NCBI GenBank assembly: GCA_945901085.1
Contig: CAMDJV010000013.1
Span: forward strand, 32,918 to 96,917
From: Rhodovarius crocodyli
GTDB taxonomy: Bacteria; Pseudomonadota; Alphaproteobacteria; Acetobacterales; Acetobacteraceae
Direction of reading: 5' to 3'
Length of the DNA: 64,000 nt
Both the position numbers and the translations under genes were made by a program. Positions within the stretch are counted from its first letter, which is position 1, and each line of letters begins with the position of its first letter. A model generated the notes under the pieces. It did no database searches and had not been told where the DNA came from. It saw only the letters and a program-made list of their open reading frames with translations. This document shows, piece after piece, positions 1-8,455 of the stretch.

Positions 1-1
1 T

Positions 2-286
2 GGCGGGCGGAGCCTGGCCACTATGGGCGAGCTTTGCCGCTTCGATAGCCTGGCCGTGGAGGCTTCGGGCAATATTGCCGTCACAACGATGCTGACCGGT
101 GCGATTACGGTCTTCGCCCCCGATGGGCGGGTGGTGCGATCGGTGGCCATGCCGGACACGCACCCGACCAATATCTGCTTTGGCGGGCCGGATATGCAAA
201 CGGCCTATATCACCCTCTCCCGCAAGGGCGAACTGGTGGCAATGCCGTGGCCGGAACCGGGGCTGCGCCTCAATTTTCAGGATTAA
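2..286 (+). CDS. SMP-30/gluconolactonase-like protein, C-terminal part (5' end outside window)
   Basis: Open frame from the left edge to TAA at 284-286, so only the last ~94 residues are visible. The pattern FDSLAVEASGNIAVTTM, then an acidic-glycine turn (FAPDG) and THPTNICFGGPD, is typical of the last beta-propeller blades of the SMP-30/gluconolactonase/LRE family, which hydrolyses sugar lactones in a metal-dependent way. An internal ATG at 23 is not the true start, because the propeller pattern continues upstream of it in the same frame. Convergent with pgk, with a hairpin between them. The substrate cannot be inferred from this fragment. Confidence 0.7.
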   Translation, partial: GGRSLATMGELCRFDSLAVEASGNIAVTTMLTGAITVFAPDGRVVRSVAMPDTHPTNICFGGPDMQTAYITLSRKGELVAMPWPEPGLRLNFQD

Positions 287-290
287 TGGC

Positions 291-315
291 GGGCGGGGAG
301 AATTCCCCCACGCCC
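291..315. terminator. Bidirectional hairpin between convergent SMP-30-like gene and pgk
   Basis: GGGCGGGG at 291-298 pairs with CCC-(A)-CGCCC at 307-315, an 8-bp G+C stem with one bulged A. It lies in the 44-bp gap between the two convergent stop codons. No long T-run is present on either side, so termination strength is uncertain. Confidence 0.4.
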
Positions 316-330
316 GGCAGCCTGGCCTAA

Positions 331-1521
331 CTATACCGCCAGCGCAGCCACGCCGGGCAATTCCTTGCCCTCCAGCCATTCCAGGAAGGCGCCGCCGGCG
401 GCGGAGACATAGGTCATCCGCTCGGCCACGCCGGCATGTTTGAGGGCAGAGACGGTATCGCCGCCGCCGCCAATGCTGGCCAGCTTCCCGGCCTCAGTCA
501 GCCGCGCCACCTCTTGCGCCACCGCCACGGTGGCTGCGTCAAATGGCGCGATCTCGAAGGCACCGAAGGGCCCGTTCCACACCAGGGTGCGGCATTCCGT
601 CAGCCTGGCCTTCACCGCCGCCACCGTGGCGGGGCCGACATCCAACGCCATCATGTCAGCAGGCGTGCCATCGGCGGGCACCACGCGGTTCTCAGCATGC
701 GCCTTGAATTCCGCGGCGGCCACAAGGTCCATCGGCAGCAGGATGGTGCAACCGCGCGCTGCCGCGCCGGCCATGATCTGCCGCGCGGTGTCGTGCATAT
801 CGGCCTCCTGCAGGCTCTTGCCCAGATTCATCCCCTGGGCGGCCAAAAACGTATTGGCCATGGCGCCGCCAATGACCAGCACATCCACCTTGGATGAAAG
901 ATTGCCCAGCAAATCCAGTTTGGTGGAGACCTTGGCGCCGCCGACGATGGCCATTACCGGCCGCGCGGGGTTGAGCAATGCGCGGTCGAGCGCCTCCAAC
1001 TCGGCTTGCATGAGCCGGCCGGCATAGCTGGGCAGCAGCCGGGCCACGCCCTCGGTGCTGGCATGCGCACGGTGTGCGGCGGAGAAGGCGTCATTCACAA
1101 AGGCATCAGCCAGCCTTGCCAAGGCCGCCGACATCGCCGGGTCGTTCTTTTCCTCGCCCTTGTGGAAGCGGGTATTCTCCAGCAGCAGCACATCGCCATC
1201 TGCCATGGCGGCGGTGGCGGCCTCGGCTTCGGGGCCGATGCAATCATCAGCGAAACCCACCGCGTGACCGAGCGTCTCGGCCAGGGCCACGGCCATGGGC
1301 TTGAGGCTCATCTCGGGCACGCGCACGCCCTTTGGCCGGTCGAAATGGCTGCACACGACCACGCGGGCGCCCTTTTGCGACAATTCTCGAATGGTGGGTG
1401 CGAGGCGCTCGATGCGGGTCATGTCGGTGATGCGGCCATCGCGCACCGGCAGGTTCAGGTCTGCGCGAAGCAGCACGCGCAGCCCCTGGGCATTGAGGTC
1501 ATCAAGGGTGCGAAAGGGCAT
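331..1521 (-). CDS. pgk: Phosphoglycerate kinase
   Basis: Reversible ATP-dependent phosphoryl transfer between 1,3-bisphosphoglycerate and ADP in cytosolic glycolysis/gluconeogenesis. The 396-residue length is normal for bacterial Pgk. Visible family motifs are the N-terminal [11 protein letters not shown] (~19-29), SHFDRPKG (~59-66, where SHLGRPKG is usual), the central GGAKVSTK, and the C-terminal nucleotide loop GGGGDT (351-356). The start ATG at 1521 puts MPFRTLDDL before the first strand, as in homologues; its ribosome site is weak. No gap or fba lies beside it here, so pgk is not in a glycolytic operon in this window. Confidence 0.96.
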   Translation of the reverse strand: MPFRTLDDLNAQGLRVLLRADLNLPVRDGRITDMTRIERLAPTIRELSQKGARVVVCSHFDRPKGVRVPEMSLKPMAVALAETLGHAVGFADDCIGPEAEAATAAMADGDVLLLENTRFHKGEEKNDPAMSAALARLADAFVNDAFSAAHRAHASTEGVARLLPSYAGRLMQAELEALDRALLNPARPVMAIVGGAKVSTKLDLLGNLSSKVDVLVIGGAMANTFLAAQGMNLGKSLQEADMHDTARQIMAGAAARGCTILLPMDLVAAAEFKAHAENRVVPADGTPADMMALDVGPATVAAVKARLTECRTLVWNGPFGAFEIAPFDAATVAVAQEVARLTEAGKLASIGGGGDTVSALKHAGVAERMTYVSAAGGAFLEWLEGKELPGVAALAV

Positions 1522-1618
1522 GGATGCTGGCTATCCTGCTACGGGCTCGAAGGACGAGACTTGGGAGAGATGATACCGCCGCTGGTAGCACTGGCGGCGG
1601 AGGGCTTCCAGACAGCCT

Positions 1619-1642
1619 GGGGGTGGGGCCACACCCACCCCC
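1619..1642 (-). terminator. Hairpin downstream of the TRAP transporter operon
   Basis: Perfect 9-bp stem GGGGGTGGG (1619-1627) / CCCACCCCC (1634-1642) with a 6-nt loop, 9 bp past the dctM stop. It is very G+C rich but has no following U-tract on the minus strand, so it may act with Rho or mainly protect the 3' end. Confidence 0.5.
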
Positions 1643-1650
1643 TCAGCAGC

Positions 1651-3060
1651 TTAGCGGAAGGTGGGCACCGTATCGTCTTCCGGCAGGTCGGGCAGGGGGA
1701 CGTCAATACGCACCGTGCTTGGGTCCACGCCGGTTCCGGAATCCAGCCAATAGGTCACGCTCTCGGGCCATAGGATGACGATGCCAACAAGGATGATCTG
1801 CAGCGCCAGCCAGGGAATGGCGCCGAGATAGATGTCCTTGGTTAGTACCTCCTTCGGCGCGATGCCGCGGAGGTAAAACAGCGCGAAGCCGAAGGGCGGG
1901 TGCATGAAGCTGGTCTGCAGGTTGATGCAGAGCAGCACGCCGAACCACACCAGATTAATATCCAGTTTTGCCGCAACAGGTGCCAGCAGCGGCACCACGA
2001 TGAAGGCGATCTCAAAGAAATCGAGGAAGAAGGCCAGGAAGAACACAAAGATATTGACGAAGACGAGAAAGCCGGTCTGCCCGCCGGGCAAATGGCTCAG
2101 CAGGTGCTCGATCCAATGCGTGCCGTCCACGCCCTGAAACACCAGCGAAAACACCGTGGCGCCGATCAGGATGAAGATGACCATTGAGGTGATGCGCATG
2201 GTATTGCCCATGGCCTCACGCAGCAGCTTCCAGCTGTAAGTGCCCTGCGCCATGGCCAGGCCCACAGAGCCCACCGCGCCCATGGCGCCGGCCTCGGTCG
2301 GCGTGGCCAGGCCCAGGAAGATGGTGCCCAACACAAGAAAGATCAGCACGATGGAGGGCACCATGCCCTTCAGCACCCGCCAGTAAAGCGGCCAGCCGCG
2401 CGGCGAGAGCGCCTCGGGCGGCAGGGGCGGCACCTTATGGGGGGCGAAGATCGACACACCCAGGATGAAGAGCATGAACAGCACGATCTGCAGGATCGAG
2501 GGCCCAATCGCGCCGGCATACATATCGCCCACGCTCTTGCCGAGCTGGTCGCCCAGCACGATCAGCACCAGCGAGGGCGGAATGAGTTGGGTGATGGTGC
2601 CGGACGCTGCGATCACGCCCGTCGCGATCCGCATATCATAGCCATAGCGCATCATGATCGGCAGCGAGATCATGCCCATGGCGATGACCGAGGCGGCGAC
2701 CGTGCCGGTGATGGCACCCAGCACTGCGCCGACTAGAATCACCGCATAGGCCAGCCCGCCCGGAATCTTGCCGAAGAGCTGGCCGGTGCCTTCCAGCAGA
2801 TCCTCGGCCAGGCCGCAGCGCTCCAGAACCGCGCCCATGAGGGTGAAGAACGGGATGGCCAGCAGCAGGTCGTTCGAGAGAATGCCAAACACCCGCAGCG
2901 GCAGATTGCCCAGAAAGGCCTGGTTGAAGAATCCCAGCTCGATCGACAGGAATCCGAAGAACAGCCCCACAGCTGAGAGGCTGAACGCCGCCGGGAATCC
3001 GGCCAGCAGAAATAGCACCAGCCCGCCGAACATCAGCGGCGGCATCATGTCGAGGCTCAT
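1651..3060 (-). CDS. dctM: TRAP transporter large permease (DctM family)
   Basis: Twelve-helix inner-membrane permease of a tripartite ATP-independent periplasmic transporter, which uses the sodium or proton gradient to import organic acids. The chosen start (ATG, complement 3058-3060) gives MSLDMMPPLMFGGLVLFLLAGFP, the usual DctM N-terminus, and 469 residues. An in-frame extension to 3288 would read through the dctQ coding region and has no hydrophobic character, so it is rejected. Family signatures include GAITGTVAASVIAMG and a PTEAGAMGAVG stretch. The start overlaps the dctQ stop (ATGA), implying translational coupling. Confidence 0.93.
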   Translation of the reverse strand: MSLDMMPPLMFGGLVLFLLAGFPAAFSLSAVGLFFGFLSIELGFFNQAFLGNLPLRVFGILSNDLLLAIPFFTLMGAVLERCGLAEDLLEGTGQLFGKIPGGLAYAVILVGAVLGAITGTVAASVIAMGMISLPIMMRYGYDMRIATGVIAASGTITQLIPPSLVLIVLGDQLGKSVGDMYAGAIGPSILQIVLFMLFILGVSIFAPHKVPPLPPEALSPRGWPLYWRVLKGMVPSIVLIFLVLGTIFLGLATPTEAGAMGAVGSVGLAMAQGTYSWKLLREAMGNTMRITSMVIFILIGATVFSLVFQGVDGTHWIEHLLSHLPGGQTGFLVFVNIFVFFLAFFLDFFEIAFIVVPLLAPVAAKLDINLVWFGVLLCINLQTSFMHPPFGFALFYLRGIAPKEVLTKDIYLGAIPWLALQIILVGIVILWPESVTYWLDSGTGVDPSTVRIDVPLPDLPEDDTVPTFR

Positions 3061-3605
3061 TGTTCGGGCTTCTTGTATTCGAGGAAGGCATTGCCCTTGA
3101 CCGGCACGCCGCGCAGCACGGCGATGCGCTTGATCAATTCCGACAGGCCCTGAAGAACCAGCAGGAGGAAACCCAGCGGCAGGATCAGCTTCACCGGCCA
3201 GCGCAGTATGCCACCGGCATTGGGGCTGCCCTCCTGGCGCATGAAGCTGTCCCAGAAGAACGGCCAGGTCATATATAACAACAGACACATGGCCGGCAGT
3301 ACAAAGAAAATAAAGCCAAAAATATCAATATAGAGCCGGGTGCGATGGCCAACCCAGCCATAGACCAGATCGACCCGCACATGTTCATTGCGCAGCAAGG
3401 TGTAGCTGGCACCCAGCATCACCATGCCGGCAAAGAGATACCATTGCAGCTCCAGCCAAGCATTGGAGGAGACCGAAATGCCATAGCGGATGAAGGCATT
3501 TCCGGCCGAGACCGTGCAGGCCGCCAGCACCATCCAATCTGCCAGACGGCCAAAACGGGTGGAGACCCAATCGACCGCGGCGCTGAAGCTGAGCAGGGGC
3601 TGCAT
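3057..3605 (-). CDS. dctQ: TRAP transporter small permease (DctQ family)
   Basis: Four-helix small membrane subunit that pairs with DctM and couples it to the periplasmic binding protein. It has 182 residues, with helices around residues 20-40, 50-70, 90-115 and 140-165. The LRNEHVRVD segment after the second helix is the conserved DctQ motif. The start ATG overlaps the dctP stop by one base (TGATG), and its own stop overlaps the dctM start. The gene order dctP-dctQ-dctM is a complete transporter. Confidence 0.9.
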   Translation of the reverse strand: MQPLLSFSAAVDWVSTRFGRLADWMVLAACTVSAGNAFIRYGISVSSNAWLELQWYLFAGMVMLGASYTLLRNEHVRVDLVYGWVGHRTRLYIDIFGFIFFVLPAMCLLLYMTWPFFWDSFMRQEGSPNAGGILRWPVKLILPLGFLLLVLQGLSELIKRIAVLRGVPVKGNAFLEYKKPEQ

Positions 3606-4717
3606 CAGCGCGGGCGCGCCGGCGCGGTTTCGGCCGCCTGCATGCCATAGACGAAGTTGTCATAGGTGCTCTCTGCCACCCGGAACCACTGCAGCTGGGA
3701 ATCGCGATAGGTCTTGAAGTGCTCATAGACCTTCTTGAAATTGGCGTTGCGCGCGGCGGTCTCGTCATAGAGTTCGAAGGCGGCGCGGTAGCAGGCCTCC
3801 ATCACCGGCCGCGGGAAGGGCCGCAACTGGGTGCCGGCGGCGACCAGGCGGCGCAGCGCCTGCGGGTTCTGGTTGTCGTATTTGGCGATGGTCTCGATCG
3901 TGGCGTCGCGGCAGGCGGATTCCAGCGCATCCTTGTAGAGTTGCGGCAGCTCGTTGAACTTCGCCTGGTTGATGGTCATCGAGAGGTTGAGGCCACCCTC
4001 CCACCAGCCGGGATAGTAATAAAACGGCGCCACGCGCTGGAAGCCCAGCTTTTCGTCATCATAGGGGCCGACCCATTCGGCGGCGTCGATCGTGCCGCGC
4101 TCCAGCGCCGGGTAGATGTCGCCGCCGGCGATCTGCTGTGCCACCACGCCCAGCTTGGCCAGGACATTGCCGGCAAAGCCGCCGATGCGCATCTTCAACC
4201 CGCGCAGGTCTTCCACCGAGCGAATCTCGCGGCGGAACCAGCCGCCCATCTGCGCCCCGGTATTGCCGGCCGGAATGCTCAGCACGTTATAGGTGGCAAA
4301 GAAATCCTTCATCACCTCACGGCCGCCGCCGGCGATCAGCCAGGAATTGATCTGCCGGAAATTCATCCCGAAGGGCACGGTGCCATCGAAGGCGAAGGTC
4401 GGATCCTTGCCGACGAAGTAGTAGCTGGCGGTATGGGTGCATTCCACCGTGCCGGCCTGGACGGCGTCCAGCGTGGCCAGGCCTGGGACCAATTCGCCGG
4501 CCTGGAAGACCTGAATACGGAATTTATTGTCGGTCAGCGCCGCCACCCGGCGCGCAACATGCTCACCCGCACCGTAGATGGTATCAAGCGCGCGCGGAAA
4601 GCTGCTGGCGCAGCGCCAGCGCACTTCCGGCATGGCCTGGGCCAGGGCCGGGGTCGCAAGGGCCGGCAGAATAGCCGCGGCAGCTGCACCAGCCGACATG
4701 ATGTTGCGTCGTTGCAT
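3605..4717 (-). CDS. dctP: TRAP transporter periplasmic substrate-binding protein (DctP/TakP-like)
   Basis: Solute receptor of the TRAP system. The ATG at 4717 is preceded by GGGAGA eight bases upstream and gives MQRRNIMSAGAAAAAILPA, a signal peptide with paired arginines (possible Tat export) and an Ala-x-Ala cut site near LAQA. The upstream in-frame ATG at 4750 would put charged residues in front of the signal and is rejected. The mature protein has the DctP pattern (VRWRCASSFP, GELVPG, GGWFRREI, KMRIGGFAGNVLAKLG). Overall it resembles the TakP/FcbT1 branch, which binds 2-oxo acids or related carboxylates; the actual ligand is unknown. First gene of the dctPQM operon. Confidence 0.9.
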   Translation of the reverse strand: MQRRNIMSAGAAAAAILPALATPALAQAMPEVRWRCASSFPRALDTIYGAGEHVARRVAALTDNKFRIQVFQAGELVPGLATLDAVQAGTVECTHTASYYFVGKDPTFAFDGTVPFGMNFRQINSWLIAGGGREVMKDFFATYNVLSIPAGNTGAQMGGWFRREIRSVEDLRGLKMRIGGFAGNVLAKLGVVAQQIAGGDIYPALERGTIDAAEWVGPYDDEKLGFQRVAPFYYYPGWWEGGLNLSMTINQAKFNELPQLYKDALESACRDATIETIAKYDNQNPQALRRLVAAGTQLRPFPRPVMEACYRAAFELYDETAARNANFKKVYEHFKTYRDSQLQWFRVAESTYDNFVYGMQAAETAPARPR

Positions 4718-4869
4718 GGACGTTTTCTCCCGAGCCACGTGGAATACCACCGCAATTCTTAACCGAATTGTCCCCTATGTGAATTCTGCCGCCGCGTCCA
4801 TCGCTAACTCTTCCCCACAGCCTGCTGCATGGCGCATGCTGCATTCGTGACGCGCCGCAACCCTCCGCC

Positions 4870-6837
4870 ATGCTGACCACGCTATGCCTGCTGCTCGCAG
4901 CGCTGTTGCTGCTCGTGCTGCCGGCCGCGCTGGGCCTTGTGAGGCTGCTGCGGCTGGGCGGCGCCCTGGTGATGGCGGGCCTGGCGGTGCTGGCAGTGCT
5001 GGCCTTGCTCGCGCCCTCGGCTGCGGTGATGGCCCTGCCGCTCGGCCCGCCCTGGGCGGCGGCGCTGGTTGCTTTGGACCCGCTTTCGGCCTGGTTCCTG
5101 CTGCTGCTAGGGCTCACCGGCGCTTTTGCCGCACTGCTGATCAATCCGGGGCCACGCCATGAAATGGTCTGCTTCCCGCTCTTCCTGTTCGGCATGGCAC
5201 TGTGCATCACCGCCGCCGATGGGTTTTGCCTGCTGCTGGGCTTTGAGGCCATGTCTTTGGCCAGTTGGGCCATCCTGCATGAACGGCGGGCGGCCCGGTT
5301 ATATCTGATGTTCGCCATTTTCGGCGGTGGCTGCCTGATGGCAGCAATGGGCCTGTTGGCGGCTGGTGCGGGGTCGCTTGGCTTCGCTGCCCTTCGCGCG
5401 GCGCCGCCCGAGGGTTTCGTCGCCTTGGCCGTGCTCTTGCTGGTCACGCTGGGGGCGGGGGCCAAAGCCGGCCTGGCCCCTTTGCATTTGTGGCTGCCGC
5501 TGGCGCATCCGGCCGCGCCGGCGCATGTCTCGGCGCTGATGTCGGCGGTGATGGTGAAGGTGGCGCTCTATGTCATCTTGCGCATGGTCTTCGACCTTTG
5601 CGGCCCGGCGCAGGCCTCCTTCTGGGGTATGCCTTTGCTGCTGATGGGCGCGGCCTCGGCCCTGCTGGGCGCGCTGCGGGCCAATCTCGAAAATGACACC
5701 AAGGCCATTTTGGCCTGTTCCACCATTGAGAATGTGGGGATGATCGCGGTGGGCCTGGGCCTGGCGCTGATGTTCCGTGGTGCTGACATGGCGGTGCCTG
5801 CGGCCCTGGCCCTGGCTGGCGCGCTGCTGCACGTGATGAACCATGGGCTGTTCAAATGCCTGCTCTTCCTCGGTGTGGGTGTGGTCTTGGAGCAGGCGGG
5901 GCAACGCCGGTTGGATGCGCTGGGCGGGCTTTTGCACAATATGCCGGTGCTGGGCTGGGCCATGCTGGTGGGCGCGCTCTCGGCCGCTGCTGTGCCGCCG
6001 CTCTCGGGTTTTGCCAGTGAATGGCTGCTGTTGCAGGCCTTGCTGGGCGCCTGGCGCACTGGCGATGCGCTGTTCCAATTCGCGGCCCTGGTGGCGCTGG
6101 CCATGGTGGCCATGGCGGTGGCGCTGGGGGCGGCGGCCATGTTGCGACTCTGGGGGTTGGTGTTTCTGGGGCGCCCGCGTAGCCCCCGGGTGGCGGGGGC
6201 GGAGGATGTCTCCGGCCCTGGCCGCGCCGGGCTGCTGTTGCCGGCGGCGTTGAGCCTTCTGCTGGGCGCCTTTCCCGCCCTGGCGCTGGGGCTGATGCAA
6301 CCAGTGCTCGCGCAATGGCTGGGCCCGGCGGTGGCAATGCCGGGGGGCGTGCTGGGGCTTTCGGCGGGCGATGCCGGGGCGCGCTACATGGTGCTGCCGG
6401 CCATCCTGCTTCTGGGGGTTCTGGCGCTGGTGCTGTGGCGTGGCGCGCAATGGCGAGGCGGCGGCGGCGCCACTCGCGCACCGGCCTGGGATTGCGGCTT
6501 CATCGCGCCCCCCGTGCATCTCCCTTTCGGCAATGCCGCTACGCAGCCCAGTGGTGAGGGTTTTGCCCAGCCTATCTCCCGCATGCTGGCCGGCCCGCTG
6601 ATGGCCGCGCGTGAAAACGTGGCGGTGCCGCCGCCCGGCAGCATGGCCAGCGCAGAATACAGCGCCTCCAGCGCTGACCCGACCTGGCGGGCCCTGACCA
6701 CGCTGCGCGCCGCGCGCCATGCCGTGAGCAACCGGGTGGATCGCTTTCGCGCCCTCTCGGTCCGCCACGCTCTAGGGCTGCTCTTCGCCACCCTGGTGCT
6801 GCTGTTGGCCGTGCTGGCGGGGCTGGAGCGGCCATGA
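4870..6837 (+). CDS. hyfB: Hydrogenase-4 component B-like proton-pumping subunit
   Basis: 655-residue polytopic protein of the NuoL/M/N-Mrp antiporter family (proton-conducting membrane transporter domain ~110-420). Typical signatures are AGLAPLHLWLPLAHPAAPAH, the LENDTKAILACSTIENVG loop, and VMNHGLFKCLLFLGVG. The C-terminal tail, WDCGF followed by GFAQPISRM and a final helix, is specific to HyfB/HycC rather than NuoL. It forms one of the ion-pumping modules of the inner-membrane complex encoded by this operon. First gene; the 152-bp gap to dctP holds the likely divergent promoters. Next gene hyfC overlaps by four bases. Confidence 0.9.
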   Translation: MLTTLCLLLAALLLLVLPAALGLVRLLRLGGALVMAGLAVLAVLALLAPSAAVMALPLGPPWAAALVALDPLSAWFLLLLGLTGAFAALLINPGPRHEMVCFPLFLFGMALCITAADGFCLLLGFEAMSLASWAILHERRAARLYLMFAIFGGGCLMAAMGLLAAGAGSLGFAALRAAPPEGFVALAVLLLVTLGAGAKAGLAPLHLWLPLAHPAAPAHVSALMSAVMVKVALYVILRMVFDLCGPAQASFWGMPLLLMGAASALLGALRANLENDTKAILACSTIENVGMIAVGLGLALMFRGADMAVPAALALAGALLHVMNHGLFKCLLFLGVGVVLEQAGQRRLDALGGLLHNMPVLGWAMLVGALSAAAVPPLSGFASEWLLLQALLGAWRTGDALFQFAALVALAMVAMAVALGAAAMLRLWGLVFLGRPRSPRVAGAEDVSGPGRAGLLLPAALSLLLGAFPALALGLMQPVLAQWLGPAVAMPGGVLGLSAGDAGARYMVLPAILLLGVLALVLWRGAQWRGGGGATRAPAWDCGFIAPPVHLPFGNAATQPSGEGFAQPISRMLAGPLMAARENVAVPPPGSMASAEYSASSADPTWRALTTLRAARHAVSNRVDRFRALSVRHALGLLFATLVLLLAVLAGLERP

Positions 6838-7796
6838 TGCTGGGTCTTGCCGCCATTGTGACGCAGATGATGCATCTGGCGCTCGTGCTGGCCATGGCGC
6901 CGGTGCTGGTGGGGCTGGTGCGGCTGGTGAAGGCGCGGCTGATGGGCCGGCGTGGCCCTGCGTTGCTGCAACCCTGGCGGGATCTGGCAAAATTGCTGCG
7001 CAAGCGCCCGGTGCTGGCCGATGGCGCCACCGAGATCTCCCGCGCTGCGCCATATGTCGCCTGCGCGGCCACGCTCTTCGCCGCCGTGCTGGTGCCGGGC
7101 TTTGCCCAGGGCATGCTGCTCGCGCCGCTGGCTGATCTGCTACTGCTGGCAGGATTGCTGGCCTTGGCACGGGTGGCGCTGGCGTTGGCGGGCATGGATG
7201 TGGGCACGGCCTTTGGCGGCATGGGTGCTGCGCGCGAATTGAGCTTTTCCGCCTGCGCCGAACCGGTGCTGCTGCTGTGCATCCTGGTGCTGGCCATGAT
7301 CGCCGGGACGACCAATCTGGATGCGATGATTGTGGCCTTCCGTGAGGGAGGCGTGGGCCTGCGGGTGTCGCTCGCACTCATTGCCGTGGCGCTGCTGGCG
7401 GTGGGGCTGGTGGAGAATGCCCGCATGCCGGCCGACAACCCGGCCACCCATCTGGAACTCACCATGGTGCATGAGGCGATGATCCTGGAGGCAAGCGGGC
7501 GCCACCTTGCTTTGTGGGAGTTGCAAGCGGCGTTGAAACTGCTGGTCTGGATGGCGCTGCTCTCTGCCGTGTTCATGCCTTGGGGTATGGCGCCGGCCGG
7601 GGCGGGGCCGTTGGCCTGGCTGCTGGGGCTGGTGGCCTGGCTCGGCAAGATCACCGCGCTGGCCGTGGCGCTGGCGGTGTTTGAGAGTGCGATTGCCAAA
7701 ATGCGGGTGTTCCGGATTCCGGAATTTCTCGGTGTGGCGCTGTTGCTGGCGGCGCTGGCGGTCGCATTGCTCTTTGTTTCGACAGGGCTCGCCTGA
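6834..7796 (+). CDS. hyfC: NuoH-family membrane subunit (HyfC-like)
   Basis: 320-residue, about eight-helix homologue of complex I subunit H and formate hydrogenlyase subunit 4. This subunit anchors the hydrophilic arm and forms the quinone-cavity/first proton channel region. The diagnostic stretches are LQPWRDLAKLLRKRP (~43-57) and the loop ENARMPADNPATHLELTMVH (~197-216) followed by EAMILEASG. ATG overlaps the hyfB stop, and hyfE starts at its own stop codon. Confidence 0.9.
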   Translation: MMLGLAAIVTQMMHLALVLAMAPVLVGLVRLVKARLMGRRGPALLQPWRDLAKLLRKRPVLADGATEISRAAPYVACAATLFAAVLVPGFAQGMLLAPLADLLLLAGLLALARVALALAGMDVGTAFGGMGAARELSFSACAEPVLLLCILVLAMIAGTTNLDAMIVAFREGGVGLRVSLALIAVALLAVGLVENARMPADNPATHLELTMVHEAMILEASGRHLALWELQAALKLLVWMALLSAVFMPWGMAPAGAGPLAWLLGLVAWLGKITALAVALAVFESAIAKMRVFRIPEFLGVALLLAALAVALLFVSTGLA

Positions 7797-8455
7797 TGGG
7801 TGGTCTGGCCTATGACATTGCGCATGTGCTGGGCGGCGCCATGCTGCTTTGCTCCTTTCTGTTGCTGACCCAGCGCCGGCTGGGTGGGGTTATCTGGCTG
7901 TTGGCGGCGCAGGGGCTGCTGCTGGCCATGGCTGCGGCGTGGCAGGGTTATTCTCAAGGGTCGGTTCATCTCTACGCCTCCGCCGCCATCGCGCTGGCCG
8001 CCAAGGCGGTGGCGATACCGCTGGCGCTGCGCGAGGCGACGCGGCGCACCGGTGGCAGCGGCGCCGATGCCGGCCTGCCCACCATGCCCGCATTGCTCGG
8101 CGGAGGGGCGATGGTGGCCTTGGCCATTCTGGTCGCGCTGCCGGCCTCTGCCGGCACCTCGGCGCTGATGCGGGAGGATCTGGCCATCGCGCTCTCCGTT
8201 CTGCTCCTGGGGCTGCTGATGATGTGCACCCGCCGCCATGCCCTGGCCCAGGCTGCGGGGCTGCTGAGCATGGAGAATGCGCTCATGCTTGCCGCCGTCG
8301 GTGCCGCTGGCATGCCGCTGGTGGTGGAGCTTTCCGCGGCTGGCCTGGTGCTGGTGGTGGCGGCGCTGGCGGGGCTGTTCGGTATGCGCATGCGCGAGCA
8401 GGTGGCAAGCCTGGACACCCAGGCGCTCGATGCCCATCGCGGGGACCGGCACTGA
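7796..8455 (+). CDS. hyfE: Hydrogenase-4 membrane subunit (HyfE/NuoK-like)
   Basis: 219 residues with about seven hydrophobic helices. The region SMENALMLAAVGAAGMPLVV matches the conserved MEN segment of HyfE, whose core corresponds to NuoK of complex I. It sits between hyfC and hyfF as in hyf-type operons. The TGA stop at 8453-8455 shares one base with the hyfF ATG, so the two are translationally coupled. Identification rests on that motif, length and position. Confidence 0.82.
   Translation: MGGLAYDIAHVLGGAMLLCSFLLLTQRRLGGVIWLLAAQGLLLAMAAAWQGYSQGSVHLYASAAIALAAKAVAIPLALREATRRTGGSGADAGLPTMPALLGGGAMVALAILVALPASAGTSALMREDLAIALSVLLLGLLMMCTRRHALAQAAGLLSMENALMLAAVGAAGMPLVVELSAAGLVLVVAALAGLFGMRMREQVASLDTQALDAHRGDRH

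Noticed and set aside
5299..6768. 489-codon minus-strand open frame inside hyfB
   Set aside because: Composition is dominated by Gln, His, Arg and Gly with no motif; it is antisense to a well-supported membrane protein.
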